Source: DASQLQ01 sp035629935
Lineage (GTDB): Bacteria > Actinomycetota > CADDZG01 > WHSQ01
Length of the DNA: 35,699 bases
NCBI GenBank assembly: GCA_035629935.1
Contig: DASQLQ010000166.1
Location: 1 to 35,699 of the forward strand
Direction of reading: 5' to 3'
The position numbers and the translations under genes were made by a program. Of the stretch, positions 16,528 to 24,345 are shown one piece after another (within the stretch, counting starts at the first letter, position 1; every line of letters begins with the position of its first letter). Under the pieces are notes generated by a model, which was given only the letters and a program-made list of their open reading frames with translations, was not told the origin of the DNA and did no database searches.

Positions 16528-17574
16528 CTAGAGAGATTCCTCGTGATACCGGCGAACGGCCGACGCTATCGACCCCGCTAGAGATTGCACGAACTCGGCG
16601 TCCTCTAACTGCTTCTCTTCATCCACGTTGGAGATGAACACCGGCTCCACCAGCACCGCCGGCATGCGGGTTTCGCGCAGGATGGCATACGACCGGGCGT
16701 GGCTTCTGCAGTTCCTGAGTCCCAAGGAAACGAGCTCTTCCTGGATCTTCTCCGCCAGCGCCTCGCCGGAACGTGACCCTCCGAAGAAGTAGGTGGAGGC
16801 ACCTTCCGCCGGCGATTCGTCGTGCGAATTGAGATGGATCGATATCAGCATGTTCCCATCGAGCTCGTTGGCTCTCCGGGCCCTCTCGCTCGAATCGGGG
16901 GCTTCGGCCTCGGTCCGGGTGAAACGGACGCGAGCCCCCGTAGTGGAAAGCTGCTCGGCAACCCGGGTGGCCAGCTGCCAGCAGAGATCCGCTTCCCGGT
17001 TTCCCCGCACACCGATGAAACCTGGGTCGGAACCCCCATGGCCGGGATCGATGAGGATCACGGCCATGTCCAATCCGGGAGCCAGATCCTTTTGAAGCTC
17101 CTCGCGGAGGCGGGCGGAAGTGCCCTCACGCTCGATCCGCAGCCCAGTCAAAGCTGAGTGGGACAGCGTCCCGTAGATGCCGTCCCCGGCGATCGCGTAC
17201 TCCTTCTGGAACGCCCTCACGGCGCCCACGGTGGCAGGACCGAAGATGCCGTCCTCTCGTCCGGAGTCGAATCCCAGCGCGTTCAGTCTTCTCTGCAGGG
17301 TTAAGACGTCGTCCCCACGCATGAAGGGATGGCGCATGTAGAGGGTTCGGTCGCCGAGTCGCCACGAGGCCCCGACGAGCTCTTCCCACGTATGCCGGCC
17401 GACGATGCCGTCGACGAGGATGTCCCGTTGTTGTTGGAAGGTTCGGATGGCCTCCTTCGTATCGGAACCGAAGTAGCCGGTTTCGTCGGCGATCTCGAAC
17501 CCGAGTGCGCGCAATCGTGACTGCACGTCCTGGACGCGCTCGTTCCGGTCCCCGGCTCGGATCAGATCCTTCAC
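16528..17574 (-). CDS. CwlM-like N-acetylmuramoyl-L-alanine amidase without signal peptide
   Basis: 348 residues. Two peptidoglycan-binding_1 repeats (about 8-65 and 85-145; RLRALGFEIADETGYFG and RLNALGFDSGREDGIFG) are followed by an Amidase_3 domain. Its four zinc or catalytic residues are all present: His179 in DPGHGG, Glu194 in NREADLCW, His247 in SIHLNSH and Glu310 in VLVEPVFISN. The N-terminus MKDLIRAGDRNERVQDVQ has no signal peptide or membrane segment. Domain order, lack of export signal and position between parB and trxB match mycobacterial CwlM, a cytoplasmic regulator of MurA. It overlaps the M23 gene (ATGA) and converges with parB. Confidence 0.9.
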   Translation of the reverse strand: MKDLIRAGDRNERVQDVQSRLRALGFEIADETGYFGSDTKEAIRTFQQQRDILVDGIVGRHTWEELVGASWRLGDRTLYMRHPFMRGDDVLTLQRRLNALGFDSGREDGIFGPATVGAVRAFQKEYAIAGDGIYGTLSHSALTGLRIEREGTSARLREELQKDLAPGLDMAVILIDPGHGGSDPGFIGVRGNREADLCWQLATRVAEQLSTTGARVRFTRTEAEAPDSSERARRANELDGNMLISIHLNSHDESPAEGASTYFFGGSRSGEALAEKIQEELVSLGLRNCRSHARSYAILRETRMPAVLVEPVFISNVDEEKQLEDAEFVQSLAGSIASAVRRYHEESL

Positions 17575-18167
17575 AAGCCTTTCACCGAGGCCTTATATAG
17601 ATCCTTGATGAGCGGATAAGGATTCGACCAGCGCCCGTCGGGCTCTTGGATCCCTACATGGAGATGCGCGGGGAACTCATCGTGATGACCGGGATCGGCT
17701 CCGTACCCGGTGTTGCCCACCTCTCCGAGACGGTCGCCGGAATCTACGCTGGCCCCCACCTCGACATCGGGTGCGTAGCGGCGCATGTGCGCATAGAACC
17801 AGTAACGGCCGCCTCCATCTCGAACGCCCACGCGCCATCCTGAATAGAACGTCCATCCCACTCGCTCGATCCGACCCGGCACGATCGCGACTATCGGAGT
17901 CCCTGGTTCGGCGAATATGTCGTTCCCTTCGTGGATCCCGACCTGGCGCCACCGGCCGTTGATGAACCGCATGCGGGGAGCGTGCCAGTCGTTGCGGAAG
18001 TTGATCACCGAGTACCAGTCGGTTCGGAGGATCGGGAAAGCCATCCCGCGGTCTATGACCGGCTCGAGGTAGCCGCGTTCGGTCGCGGCGATACCCGAGG
18101 ACACGGGATAGAGCAGCAACGCTGATAGCAGCGCGATCAGGGACCGGCGAAGTTTCATAGGGGCCAC
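17571..18167 (-). CDS. Exported M23-family peptidase
   Basis: 198 residues. An N-terminal signal peptide (KLRRSLIALLSALLLYPVSS, likely cut near residue 28) precedes a LytM/M23 metallopeptidase domain. The zinc ligands His79 and Asp83 (GIHEGNDIF) and His170 in AHLHVGI are present, with His168 and His127 as probable catalytic residues. Enzymes of this type cut peptide crosslinks in peptidoglycan, or serve as inactive activators; here all key residues are kept. GTG at 18167 is the start, or ATG at 18158. It lies 23 bases after trxB and overlaps the amidase, where mycobacteria have a thioredoxin gene. Confidence 0.88.
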   Translation of the reverse strand: MAPMKLRRSLIALLSALLLYPVSSGIAATERGYLEPVIDRGMAFPILRTDWYSVINFRNDWHAPRMRFINGRWRQVGIHEGNDIFAEPGTPIVAIVPGRIERVGWTFYSGWRVGVRDGGGRYWFYAHMRRYAPDVEVGASVDSGDRLGEVGNTGYGADPGHHDEFPAHLHVGIQEPDGRWSNPYPLIKDLYKASVKGL

Positions 18168-18190
18168 GAAACTAACGGTGGTTCCGAGGG

Positions 18191-19123
18191 CTAGTGAAGG
18201 GACTCTAGGTAACGCTCGGCATCGATGGCTGCCATGCAGCCCATCCCGGCGGCCGTGATCGCCTGGCGGTAGCGGAAATCGACGACGTCACCCGCGGCGA
18301 AAACACCGGGCACCGAGGTCTGAGTGTCTTCTCCCTCGGTAACTATGTAGCCGCCCGAGAGGTCGAGTTGCCCTTCGAACAGGGAAGTGTTCGGTGTATG
18401 ACCGACTGCCACGAAGACTCCACCGGCAGCGATCTCTGATTCGGCCCCCGTCTTCACGTTTTTCAATCGGGCGCCTGCCACCTTTCCGTTACCGAAGATC
18501 TCGGTCAGCACCGAATCCCAAACGAAATCCACTTTCTCGTTCGCGATCGCTCGGTCTTGCATGATCTTCGAGGCACGAAGCGCGTCGCGCCGATGGACGA
18601 CGGTGACCTTGGAGGCGAACTTGGTAAGGAATATGGCCTCCTCCAAAGCGGAGTCTCCGCCGCCGATAACTAGAAGCTCCTGCTCCTTGAAGAAGAATCC
18701 ATCGCACGTCGCGCAGGTCGACACGCCATGACCGAGGAGCTCCTTCTCGCCCGGAACCCCCAGCATCTTGGCGGAAGCTCCTGTCGAGATGATGACCGTC
18801 TTGCTCGAGACCGTTTCGCTCGAGGTTCGGATCTCGAAGGGCTGCTTGGAGAAGTCGACGGCTGTGACGTTGTCGGTCAGATATTCGGTGCCGAAGCGAG
18901 CGGCTTGCTTGCGCATGCGCTCCATCAACTCGGGACCCATGATGCCGTCGATGAACCCGGGATAGTTCTCGACCTCGGTCGTGAGCATGAGTTGCCCGCC
19001 CGCCTCTACGCCTTCGATAAGGAGAGGGGACAAGTTGGCGCGGCTCGTGTAGACGGCGGCCGTCAGCCCCGCGGGACCAGAGCCGATGATCGTGACGTCG
19101 CGTGGGTTCTCAGACATGTTCAT
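18191..19123 (-). CDS. trxB: Thioredoxin-disulfide reductase
   Basis: 310 residues. FAD enzyme that reduces thioredoxin with NADPH. Motifs: FAD-binding GSGPAGLTAAVY (residues 14-25), redox pair CATC (Cys137 and Cys140) in STCATCDGFFF, NADPH-binding IGGGDSALEEA, and the C-terminal FAD site FAAGDVVDFRYRQAITAAG. The ATG at 19123 (or 19117, MSENPR) is chosen because the family begins there and a promoter lies right upstream. A longer frame to 19162 is unlikely because it includes the promoter. No thioredoxin gene follows; an M23 peptidase does. Confidence 0.95.
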   Translation of the reverse strand: MNMSENPRDVTIIGSGPAGLTAAVYTSRANLSPLLIEGVEAGGQLMLTTEVENYPGFIDGIMGPELMERMRKQAARFGTEYLTDNVTAVDFSKQPFEIRTSSETVSSKTVIISTGASAKMLGVPGEKELLGHGVSTCATCDGFFFKEQELLVIGGGDSALEEAIFLTKFASKVTVVHRRDALRASKIMQDRAIANEKVDFVWDSVLTEIFGNGKVAGARLKNVKTGAESEIAAGGVFVAVGHTPNTSLFEGQLDLSGGYIVTEGEDTQTSVPGVFAAGDVVDFRYRQAITAAGMGCMAAIDAERYLESLH

Positions 19124-19133
19124 CAAACCTATC

Positions 19134-19159
19134 AACGCACCCGCCCCTTGATCCGTTCC
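19134..19159 (-). promoter_or_regulatory. ECF-type (SigR/SigH/SigM-like) promoter of trxB
   Basis: On the minus strand GGAAC (19155-19159) is followed by 18 bases and GTT (19134-19136), matching the redox-stress ECF consensus GGAAY-N18/19-GTT. Transcription would start around 19123-19128, so the ATG at 19123 would be at or near the 5' end. The linked ECF sigma gene just upstream may be the one that reads it. Confidence 0.6.
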
Positions 19160-19161
19160 CA

Positions 19162-19193
19162 AGCCCGAACGCCGATGGGCTCGGCCATCGGCG
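19162..19193. repeat. 32-nt pseudoknot/hairpin element, copy 1
   Basis: Reading the plus strand: AGCCC (19162-19166), GAA, CGCCGAT (19170-19176), GGGCT (19177-19181), CGGCC, ATCGGCG (19187-19193). AGCCC pairs with GGGCT, and CGCCGAT pairs with ATCGGCG, which interlock as an H-type pseudoknot. Alternatively CGCCGATGG and CCATCGGCG form a 9-bp hairpin with a 6-base loop. It lies between the anti-sigma gene and the trxB promoter. A second copy is at 26574-26605. Confidence 0.75.
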
Positions 19194-19221
19194 GGAATCC
19201 AACGCGTTCGTGCCTGGCTAC

Positions 19222-20262
19222 CTACCTATTAATGAAGCCGGCTCGGTAGCCGGGGGCCGCAGCGCAATCGCCTCGAGGCCAGGACCACACCATGAACTGA
19301 TCCAACGGACCATCGGGCGCGTCCGTCCAGGCGAACGCCATGACCAGAGTGGGCTCGTTGTCCAATCGTCCGTACGTCGCGAGAGCCGGGAGCACCGGAT
19401 GTGGACGAGCGAGAACGGCCGACCCACATTCCAGGATCCGATCCGATCGCTCGGGGGTCTCAGCCGCGTTCGCCAACCGAGCGAGGAAGTCCGTTTGCAG
19501 ATCGGTAGCGTCGGCGGGCGTATATGTCTGTGGGAACAACACCAACGGCAAGCCGTAACGGCCGACGAGGGCCAGCTTGCGATCGCTCAGGATGCCGGCC
19601 CCACGAACGTACAGAGGCCGCACCTGCCCGTCTCCAACCGGCTCATCGAGGGTTCTGGCGCCTCCGGCACCGCCACCGGAGACAGAGCCTTGATCGTTGT
19701 CGGCACCCTCCTTCGGCTGCTGCTCGACTGTGAGGTCCTCGGCCCCTTCGGGAGCGGGCGGTTCTTCGACAGACTGGTCGAGCGTCGTGCCGAACGGATC
19801 TGATTGGGGACGACGGAAATGGAGCTCGAAGCCGATATCGGCGACCCCCCCTCCGCCCGCAGTGTCGGCCGCTCCCCCTTCGGCCACACCCCCCCCATCG
19901 CTACCGCCCGAAAGGTTCGTCGCTACGTACCCGATCCCCGCGACGAGGGCCAGGAGGGCCGCGGCCCCCAGGGCTTGCGCGATGCGTGCTCTGAACGGGC
20001 TTGGTTTACCGAGTCCGACGACCGCCTGCTCCGATGGCTCGAGAGCTGCTAGCACTTGAGCACGCAGACGGCGTGACTCCAGCTCGGTTGGTTCTTCAGC
20101 CGGTAGCTGGAGCAACGATTCGAGCGCACGGTATTCATTCGTGCACGCTCCGCATCCGGCGAGGTGCGTTCGCACCCGAAGTGCTTGGTCGTGCGACAAC
20201 TCGCCGAGAGCGAATGCTCTCAGCTGTTCAGAGATCTCGGCGTGGTCCATCGGTTCATTCAT
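19222..20262 (-). CDS. Membrane anti-sigma factor with zinc-finger (ZAS) domain
   Basis: 346 residues. The N-terminal zinc-binding anti-sigma motif is His33-x3-Cys37-x2-Cys40 (THLAGCGACTNEY) with the preceding helix EISEQLRAFALGELS. One transmembrane segment spans about 95-115 (QALGAAALLALVAGIGYVAT). The ~225-residue outer part starts with a Gly/Ala-rich linker and has no domain I recognise. It should hold the ECF sigma inactive and release it on an envelope or redox signal. It overlaps the sigma gene by ATGA, and the pair lies next to trxB as SigM and its regulator do in Mycobacterium. Confidence 0.85.
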   Translation of the reverse strand: MNEPMDHAEISEQLRAFALGELSHDQALRVRTHLAGCGACTNEYRALESLLQLPAEEPTELESRRLRAQVLAALEPSEQAVVGLGKPSPFRARIAQALGAAALLALVAGIGYVATNLSGGSDGGGVAEGGAADTAGGGGVADIGFELHFRRPQSDPFGTTLDQSVEEPPAPEGAEDLTVEQQPKEGADNDQGSVSGGGAGGARTLDEPVGDGQVRPLYVRGAGILSDRKLALVGRYGLPLVLFPQTYTPADATDLQTDFLARLANAAETPERSDRILECGSAVLARPHPVLPALATYGRLDNEPTLVMAFAWTDAPDGPLDQFMVWSWPRGDCAAAPGYRAGFINR

Positions 20263-20828
20263 GTCTCGTCCTTAGACGTGGTTGTGGCCGCGGGAAGTTC
20301 CAACAGTTCCGCGAGTCGTCGCCGGCCCCTACTGATCCGTGACTTGATGGTTCCAACCGGAGCTCCACTCAATCGAGCGATCTCTTCATACGGGATGCCT
20401 CCGAGGTCGTGCATGCAGACCGCTTCTCGATATTCCTCGGGCAGCGCCTCCAGTGCTCGGACGATGTCGACCCTGAGACTTGCTGTTCGTTCCACGTCGC
20501 CCGGGGCAGCAGTGTGCTCGAGTTGCTCGTCGCCTTCCCATGGGTGTCGGTTCCGTTTCCGTAAGAAGTCTTTGCAAGCATTGATGCCGATCCGGAATAG
20601 CCACGTCCCGAAGGCGGCGTCCTTGCGGAACTTGTGAGCTTGTCGGAACGCGGCGACGAAAGTGTCCTGCGTTGCATCGAGTGCGTCGGCGCGGCTCCCG
20701 GTCATTCTGAATGCGAGGGCGAAAATCCTCGCTTCGTGCCGGCGCATGAGCTCGTCGAACGCTTCCTGCTCTCCCGTCAGGAAGTCGTCAAGGAGCAGGT
20801 CGTCGGAGCGATCGGAGGCTTCCCTCAC
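20259..20828 (-). CDS. ECF RNA polymerase sigma factor (SigM-like position)
   Basis: 189 residues. Region 2 spans about residues 18-92 (FDELMRRHEARIFALAFRMT, then DATQDTFVAAFRQ and FGTWLFRIGINACKDFLRKR). Region 4 spans about 120-175 (ALEALPEEYREAV, IPYEEIARLSGAPVGTIKSR). No region 3, as in ECF factors. The start is the GTG overlapping the kinase stop (GTGA at 20825-20828). The 25 extra codons upstream run within the kinase gene. Co-transcribed with its anti-sigma and the upstream kinase. By location it resembles mycobacterial sigM; the group was not confirmed. Confidence 0.92.
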   Translation of the reverse strand: MREASDRSDDLLLDDFLTGEQEAFDELMRRHEARIFALAFRMTGSRADALDATQDTFVAAFRQAHKFRKDAAFGTWLFRIGINACKDFLRKRNRHPWEGDEQLEHTAAPGDVERTASLRVDIVRALEALPEEYREAVCMHDLGGIPYEEIARLSGAPVGTIKSRISRGRRRLAELLELPAATTTSKDET

Positions 20829-22279
20829 TTGAAGAAGCGCACCTCCGCGATCGACGCGCTGCCGCCTCCTTCTCCCGGGAGTGCGGTGATCCAGACCAGC
20901 CAATATCTAGCGGACTCGTCCTCGATCTCAAATTCCACTGTGTCCGGAGCATCGTCCTGGTTTTCGATCAGAGCGAAGTCGCTCTCGGTGGTTCCCAGTC
21001 CATCCGCCGCGCGAAGTTCGAAGTCGACTCCGGGTGTTCCGAAGTCGATCTCTACTTTGCTGATCGGGGTAGAACTTCCGAGGTCGAACGCGAGCCCGAC
21101 CCCGGCTTTGCCGATCAACTGGAACGAGTCGAAGTAGTCCTCGGTTGTCCATGCGGTTGCCGGATCGTCATCTGCAGCGTTGGGAGCCTCTTCGGCGTGC
21201 TCCTCTTGGGGCGTGCCGTACGGATCTAGGTCAGCAACCGAGGCGACACGAACGGGGGCCGTGCCGACCTCGGGTGTTTGTTCGTTCGAACTGGGGGATC
21301 CTTCTTCGCCCGCTACGTAAGCGATCGCTATCGCAGCGATGATCATCGCGGCGATCAAGAGAAGGATCCGTCCTATCCCAGGCTCTTCGGCGCGGGCTTC
21401 CGGGGTTTTCGTTCGAGGTTGGACCGGACCCATGGTTGTTGTGCCGCCACTGGAACCTCCGGCCTCGCGCAGAGCAGCCCCGAGCTCCTCTGCAGTAGCA
21501 AATCTGTCGTCGGGATCCTTCGCGAGTGACTTCAAGACCACGGCTTCTAGTCGTCGAGGGATCCCCGCGCGCATCGTGCGAGGAGGGGGTGGTGCTTCGC
21601 GCATGTGTTGCATAGCGGTTGCGACGTGCGTCTCCCCGGTGAACGGAGGACGCCCGACAAGCAATTCGTAAAGAACGACACCCAGGCTGTAGAGATCCGA
21701 GCGCGCATCGGGCTCGACGCCGTGAGCCTGCTCCGGCGACAGGTACGTGACGGTGCCCAGCACCTTTCCGGTGGTCGTCATGTCGCCGGATGCGAAGGCG
21801 GCCTTCGCGATCCCGAAGTCCCCGACCTTCAGCGAGCTGCTGGGGCCGACCAGTACGTTCGCCGGCTTCACATCGCGGTGAACTATCTCGTGCCTGTGCG
21901 CGTGCCCGAGGGCATCGCACACACAGAGCGTTAGGTCGACCGCCCGTTCTGGGGGGAGCGGACCCTCCCTCGAGAGGATGTCCGCGAGCGTTCCCCCGTC
22001 ACAGAACTCCATGACGATGTAGTGGCGTCCATCCGTGTCCATCCCGGTGTCGTAGGTCTGCACGATGTGGGGGTGTGAGAGCCGGGCGGCCGCCAAGGCC
22101 TCCGTTCGGAAGCGATCGAGGAAGCCTTGATCTTGAGCCAGATCCGGGTTCAGGATCTTCACGGCTACAGCCCGGGCCAGGACCTCATCTCGGGCCTTCC
22201 AGACGGTCGCCATGCCCCCACTAGCGACGGGGGCTTCGAGCACGTAGCGCTCGGCAAGAGTGTCGAGCTTGGGAGACAT
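20825..22279 (-). CDS. Transmembrane Ser/Thr protein kinase with discoidin-like outer domain
   Basis: 484 residues. The cytoplasmic kinase domain (about 10-272) looks active: glycine loop VASGGMATVWKA, Lys41 in VAVKIL, catalytic Asp136 in HRDVKPANV, Asp154 in DFGIAK and SPEQ. A Pro/Thr-rich juxtamembrane part is followed by a membrane helix (about 304-324). The outer ~160 residues end in a region like a F5/8C (discoidin) beta-sandwich (NAADDDPATAWTTEDYFD, then LAFDLGSSTPISKVEIDFG), a fold that often binds carbohydrate. A preceding TTG at 22282 is the other possible start. It lies after murJ and just before the ECF sigma. It may link wall-precursor status to signalling; that role is inferred. 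Confidence 0.92.
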   Translation of the reverse strand: MSPKLDTLAERYVLEAPVASGGMATVWKARDEVLARAVAVKILNPDLAQDQGFLDRFRTEALAAARLSHPHIVQTYDTGMDTDGRHYIVMEFCDGGTLADILSREGPLPPERAVDLTLCVCDALGHAHRHEIVHRDVKPANVLVGPSSSLKVGDFGIAKAAFASGDMTTTGKVLGTVTYLSPEQAHGVEPDARSDLYSLGVVLYELLVGRPPFTGETHVATAMQHMREAPPPPRTMRAGIPRRLEAVVLKSLAKDPDDRFATAEELGAALREAGGSSGGTTTMGPVQPRTKTPEARAEEPGIGRILLLIAAMIIAAIAIAYVAGEEGSPSSNEQTPEVGTAPVRVASVADLDPYGTPQEEHAEEAPNAADDDPATAWTTEDYFDSFQLIGKAGVGLAFDLGSSTPISKVEIDFGTPGVDFELRAADGLGTTESDFALIENQDDAPDTVEFEIEDESARYWLVWITALPGEGGGSASIAEVRFFK

Positions 22280-22304
22280 CAAATAGAGATTAAGTGCAGC
22301 GGCA

Positions 22305-22715
22305 CTAGTCGGTGGAAGCTTGGCCCTCGGCCGTTGCGCGACCCCACTTCTTGATCGCCTCTATGCGCTCGACCACGAAGGTGTCGGCTACGCGTTTCAG
22401 CTTGACGTGGATCACGCCTTCCTCGTCGACGTTCGTACCGCTTCTTACGACTTTGGCGCCGCCCGCGTTCGTCGAGTTGGAGGCGACGATCTCCTTGGCT
22501 CCTTCGAAGACTTCCTCGTCGTTGGTCCCGAACTGGTCCGGATCGATGGCAAGTGAGAGGGCGAGAGCCGTGTCGTTCGCTGCCGTGTCGAGGGTGACGT
22601 GGTTAACGAGGATGGAGCCGGCATCGAACATGACCACGGAAACGATCGCCAGACCAACCAATAGCTTCATCAGCCAGCTGATCACTACCCCGCGTTCGTT
22701 CCCGATCCCTCTCAT
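22305..22715 (-). CDS. Small single-pass membrane protein, TadE/pseudopilin-like
   Basis: 136 residues. A short basic N-terminus (MRGIGNERGVVISW) precedes one hydrophobic helix (about 12-34). The extension VNHVTLDTAANDTALALSLA resembles the helical part of TadE/TadG-type pseudopilins and of Flp-pilus-related proteins. The rest (70-136) is a charged outer domain with no recognised family. It sits between murJ (34 bases before) and the kinase (25 bases after) on the same strand, so it is likely in one operon. The TadE resemblance is weak and rests on the hydrophobic pattern. Confidence 0.6.
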   Translation of the reverse strand: MRGIGNERGVVISWLMKLLVGLAIVSVVMFDAGSILVNHVTLDTAANDTALALSLAIDPDQFGTNDEEVFEGAKEIVASNSTNAGGAKVVRSGTNVDEEGVIHVKLKRVADTFVVERIEAIKKWGRATAEGQASTD

Positions 22716-22749
22716 CGTTCTTGGATTATCGGCTGATGGAGGCTCCGAC

Positions 22750-24345
22750 TCAACGACTCGACCGGCGAGCGATGAGACCCCTTACGTAGCCGAGTTCTTC
22801 TATGCCCAAGACCTGGGACAGCCCGAGGTAGGCGACGAGTCCCCCGAGCACGGGCACGAGAACCGCGATGATCTGTCCACTTAGAGCGTCCAGGGGAACT
22901 AGCCGGTCGACCACTTGCGACAGACCCCACACGAGCGCACCCATCACGAGAGACGCGATGGCGATCTTGAGCGCATTGCGAGTAAGACGTCGTCCATCGA
23001 GACCACCGATCCTTTTCGATAGGGACCGTCCTTGCACGGTGACGCCGAAGATGTAAGCAAGCGCGTGCCCGGCGGCCAACCCGCGCACTCCGAGCCAGGC
23101 GAACATGGGGATGTTGACCGCCGCGTTCAAAGCAACCGCCCCGCAGTTGATCAAGAAGGGCGTCTTCGTGTCCTGCAGCGCGTAGAACGCGCGCAGGAAC
23201 AGCTGGAACAGCGAGAACGGCACGAGTCCGATGACGAAGAATTGGAGGACGCCGGCGACGAGTTCCGTCGACCGAGCCGTCATAACCCCGTGTTCCAGCA
23301 GGATCCTGACGATCGGTTCTCCAAGGACGAAATACCCAACGCTTGCGGGAAAGATCAAGAAGAACGTCGTCCGCACACCAACGGACAATCGTTCACGGAG
23401 TTCGTCCCATCGAGCGTTCGACGCATGCTGGCTCATGTCTGGGAGCAGCGCGGTGATTATCGAGACGGCGAACAAACCATGCGGGAGCATGAAGAAAGTG
23501 AAAGCCGACACATAGGCTGAGTACGCGCCCTCCTGAGCGTTCGCCAACCACTGAACGATGAAGTACCCGATCTGGTTGGTGATGACGTAACCGATCACGA
23601 ATGTCGAGAGACGAGCGAGCTTCTTGATCGAAGGGTGCTTGAGCGAGAACGTGAATCGATATCGGCCGAGCCCTCGCAGGAACGGGAGTTGCGCGAAAGC
23701 CATCAACGCAACTCCGGCCGTGGTTCCGAAGCCGATGATGAACAGTTGTTTCGTGGAGATGCCTTCGAGGCCGGTGATCGATGGATATGCCTGGTGGAAG
23801 GCCATGAAGACGCAGATGACCGCGATGTTGTTCAGGACCGGCGCGTACATCGGAGCCCCGAAGCGTTTGTGAGCGTTCAGGAGGCCGGCAGTCAACGCGG
23901 TGAGCCCGTAGAAGATGATCTGCGGGATGAACAATCGCAATAGGAACGTCATCGCCTCCTGCTGCTGGACCTGCTCGGCCCCCTCGAGCCTGATCGCATA
24001 GAGCCGCGCGATCAGCGGCGCGGCCAGGACCAAGATTGTGGTGATCGCAACGAGAACTACCACCGAAACATTGATCACAGCGCTGGCGACGGCCCACGCT
24101 TTCTCGCGGCCCTCCTTGTCCAGCAACTCGACGAAGACGGGAACGAAAACGGACGTCAGGATCCCGCCGAGGACCAATTCGTAGATGATGTTCGGGGCCG
24201 TGTTCGCAAGGTTGTACGTATCGGTTACACGTCCAGATTCAACGACTCCCAAGGCCGCTGCGATGGCCGCCAAACGCAAGAGCCCTGTGACGCGCGACAA
24301 CACGGTGCCTAGAGACATCACCGCGGTGGCGCGCGCGAGATTCAA
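22750..24345 (-). CDS. murJ: Lipid II flippase MurJ (MviN)
   Basis: 531 residues with about 14 hydrophobic segments. Flips lipid II across the cytoplasmic membrane for peptidoglycan synthesis. Seen: MSLGTVLSRVTGLLRLAAIA at the front, APNIIYELVLGGILTSVFVP, and later FYALQDTKTPFLI and ALNAAVNIPMFAWLGVRGLA. The TTG start at 24345 overlaps the DUF6049 stop (TTGA) and has GGAGG seven bases upstream. The open frame extends to 24828 but that part is inside DUF6049. It lacks the C-terminal pseudokinase and jelly-roll domains fused to mycobacterial MviN (Rv3910); a separate kinase gene lies downstream. Confidence 0.95.
   Translation of the reverse strand: MNLARATAVMSLGTVLSRVTGLLRLAAIAAALGVVESGRVTDTYNLANTAPNIIYELVLGGILTSVFVPVFVELLDKEGREKAWAVASAVINVSVVVLVAITTILVLAAPLIARLYAIRLEGAEQVQQQEAMTFLLRLFIPQIIFYGLTALTAGLLNAHKRFGAPMYAPVLNNIAVICVFMAFHQAYPSITGLEGISTKQLFIIGFGTTAGVALMAFAQLPFLRGLGRYRFTFSLKHPSIKKLARLSTFVIGYVITNQIGYFIVQWLANAQEGAYSAYVSAFTFFMLPHGLFAVSIITALLPDMSQHASNARWDELRERLSVGVRTTFFLIFPASVGYFVLGEPIVRILLEHGVMTARSTELVAGVLQFFVIGLVPFSLFQLFLRAFYALQDTKTPFLINCGAVALNAAVNIPMFAWLGVRGLAAGHALAYIFGVTVQGRSLSKRIGGLDGRRLTRNALKIAIASLVMGALVWGLSQVVDRLVPLDALSGQIIAVLVPVLGGLVAYLGLSQVLGIEELGYVRGLIARRSSR

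Noticed and set aside
14534..16600. parS sites near parAB
   Set aside because: I looked for TGTTTCACGTGAAACA and close variants here and elsewhere in the window; only half-like pieces such as TGTTTCAC near 34287 were found.
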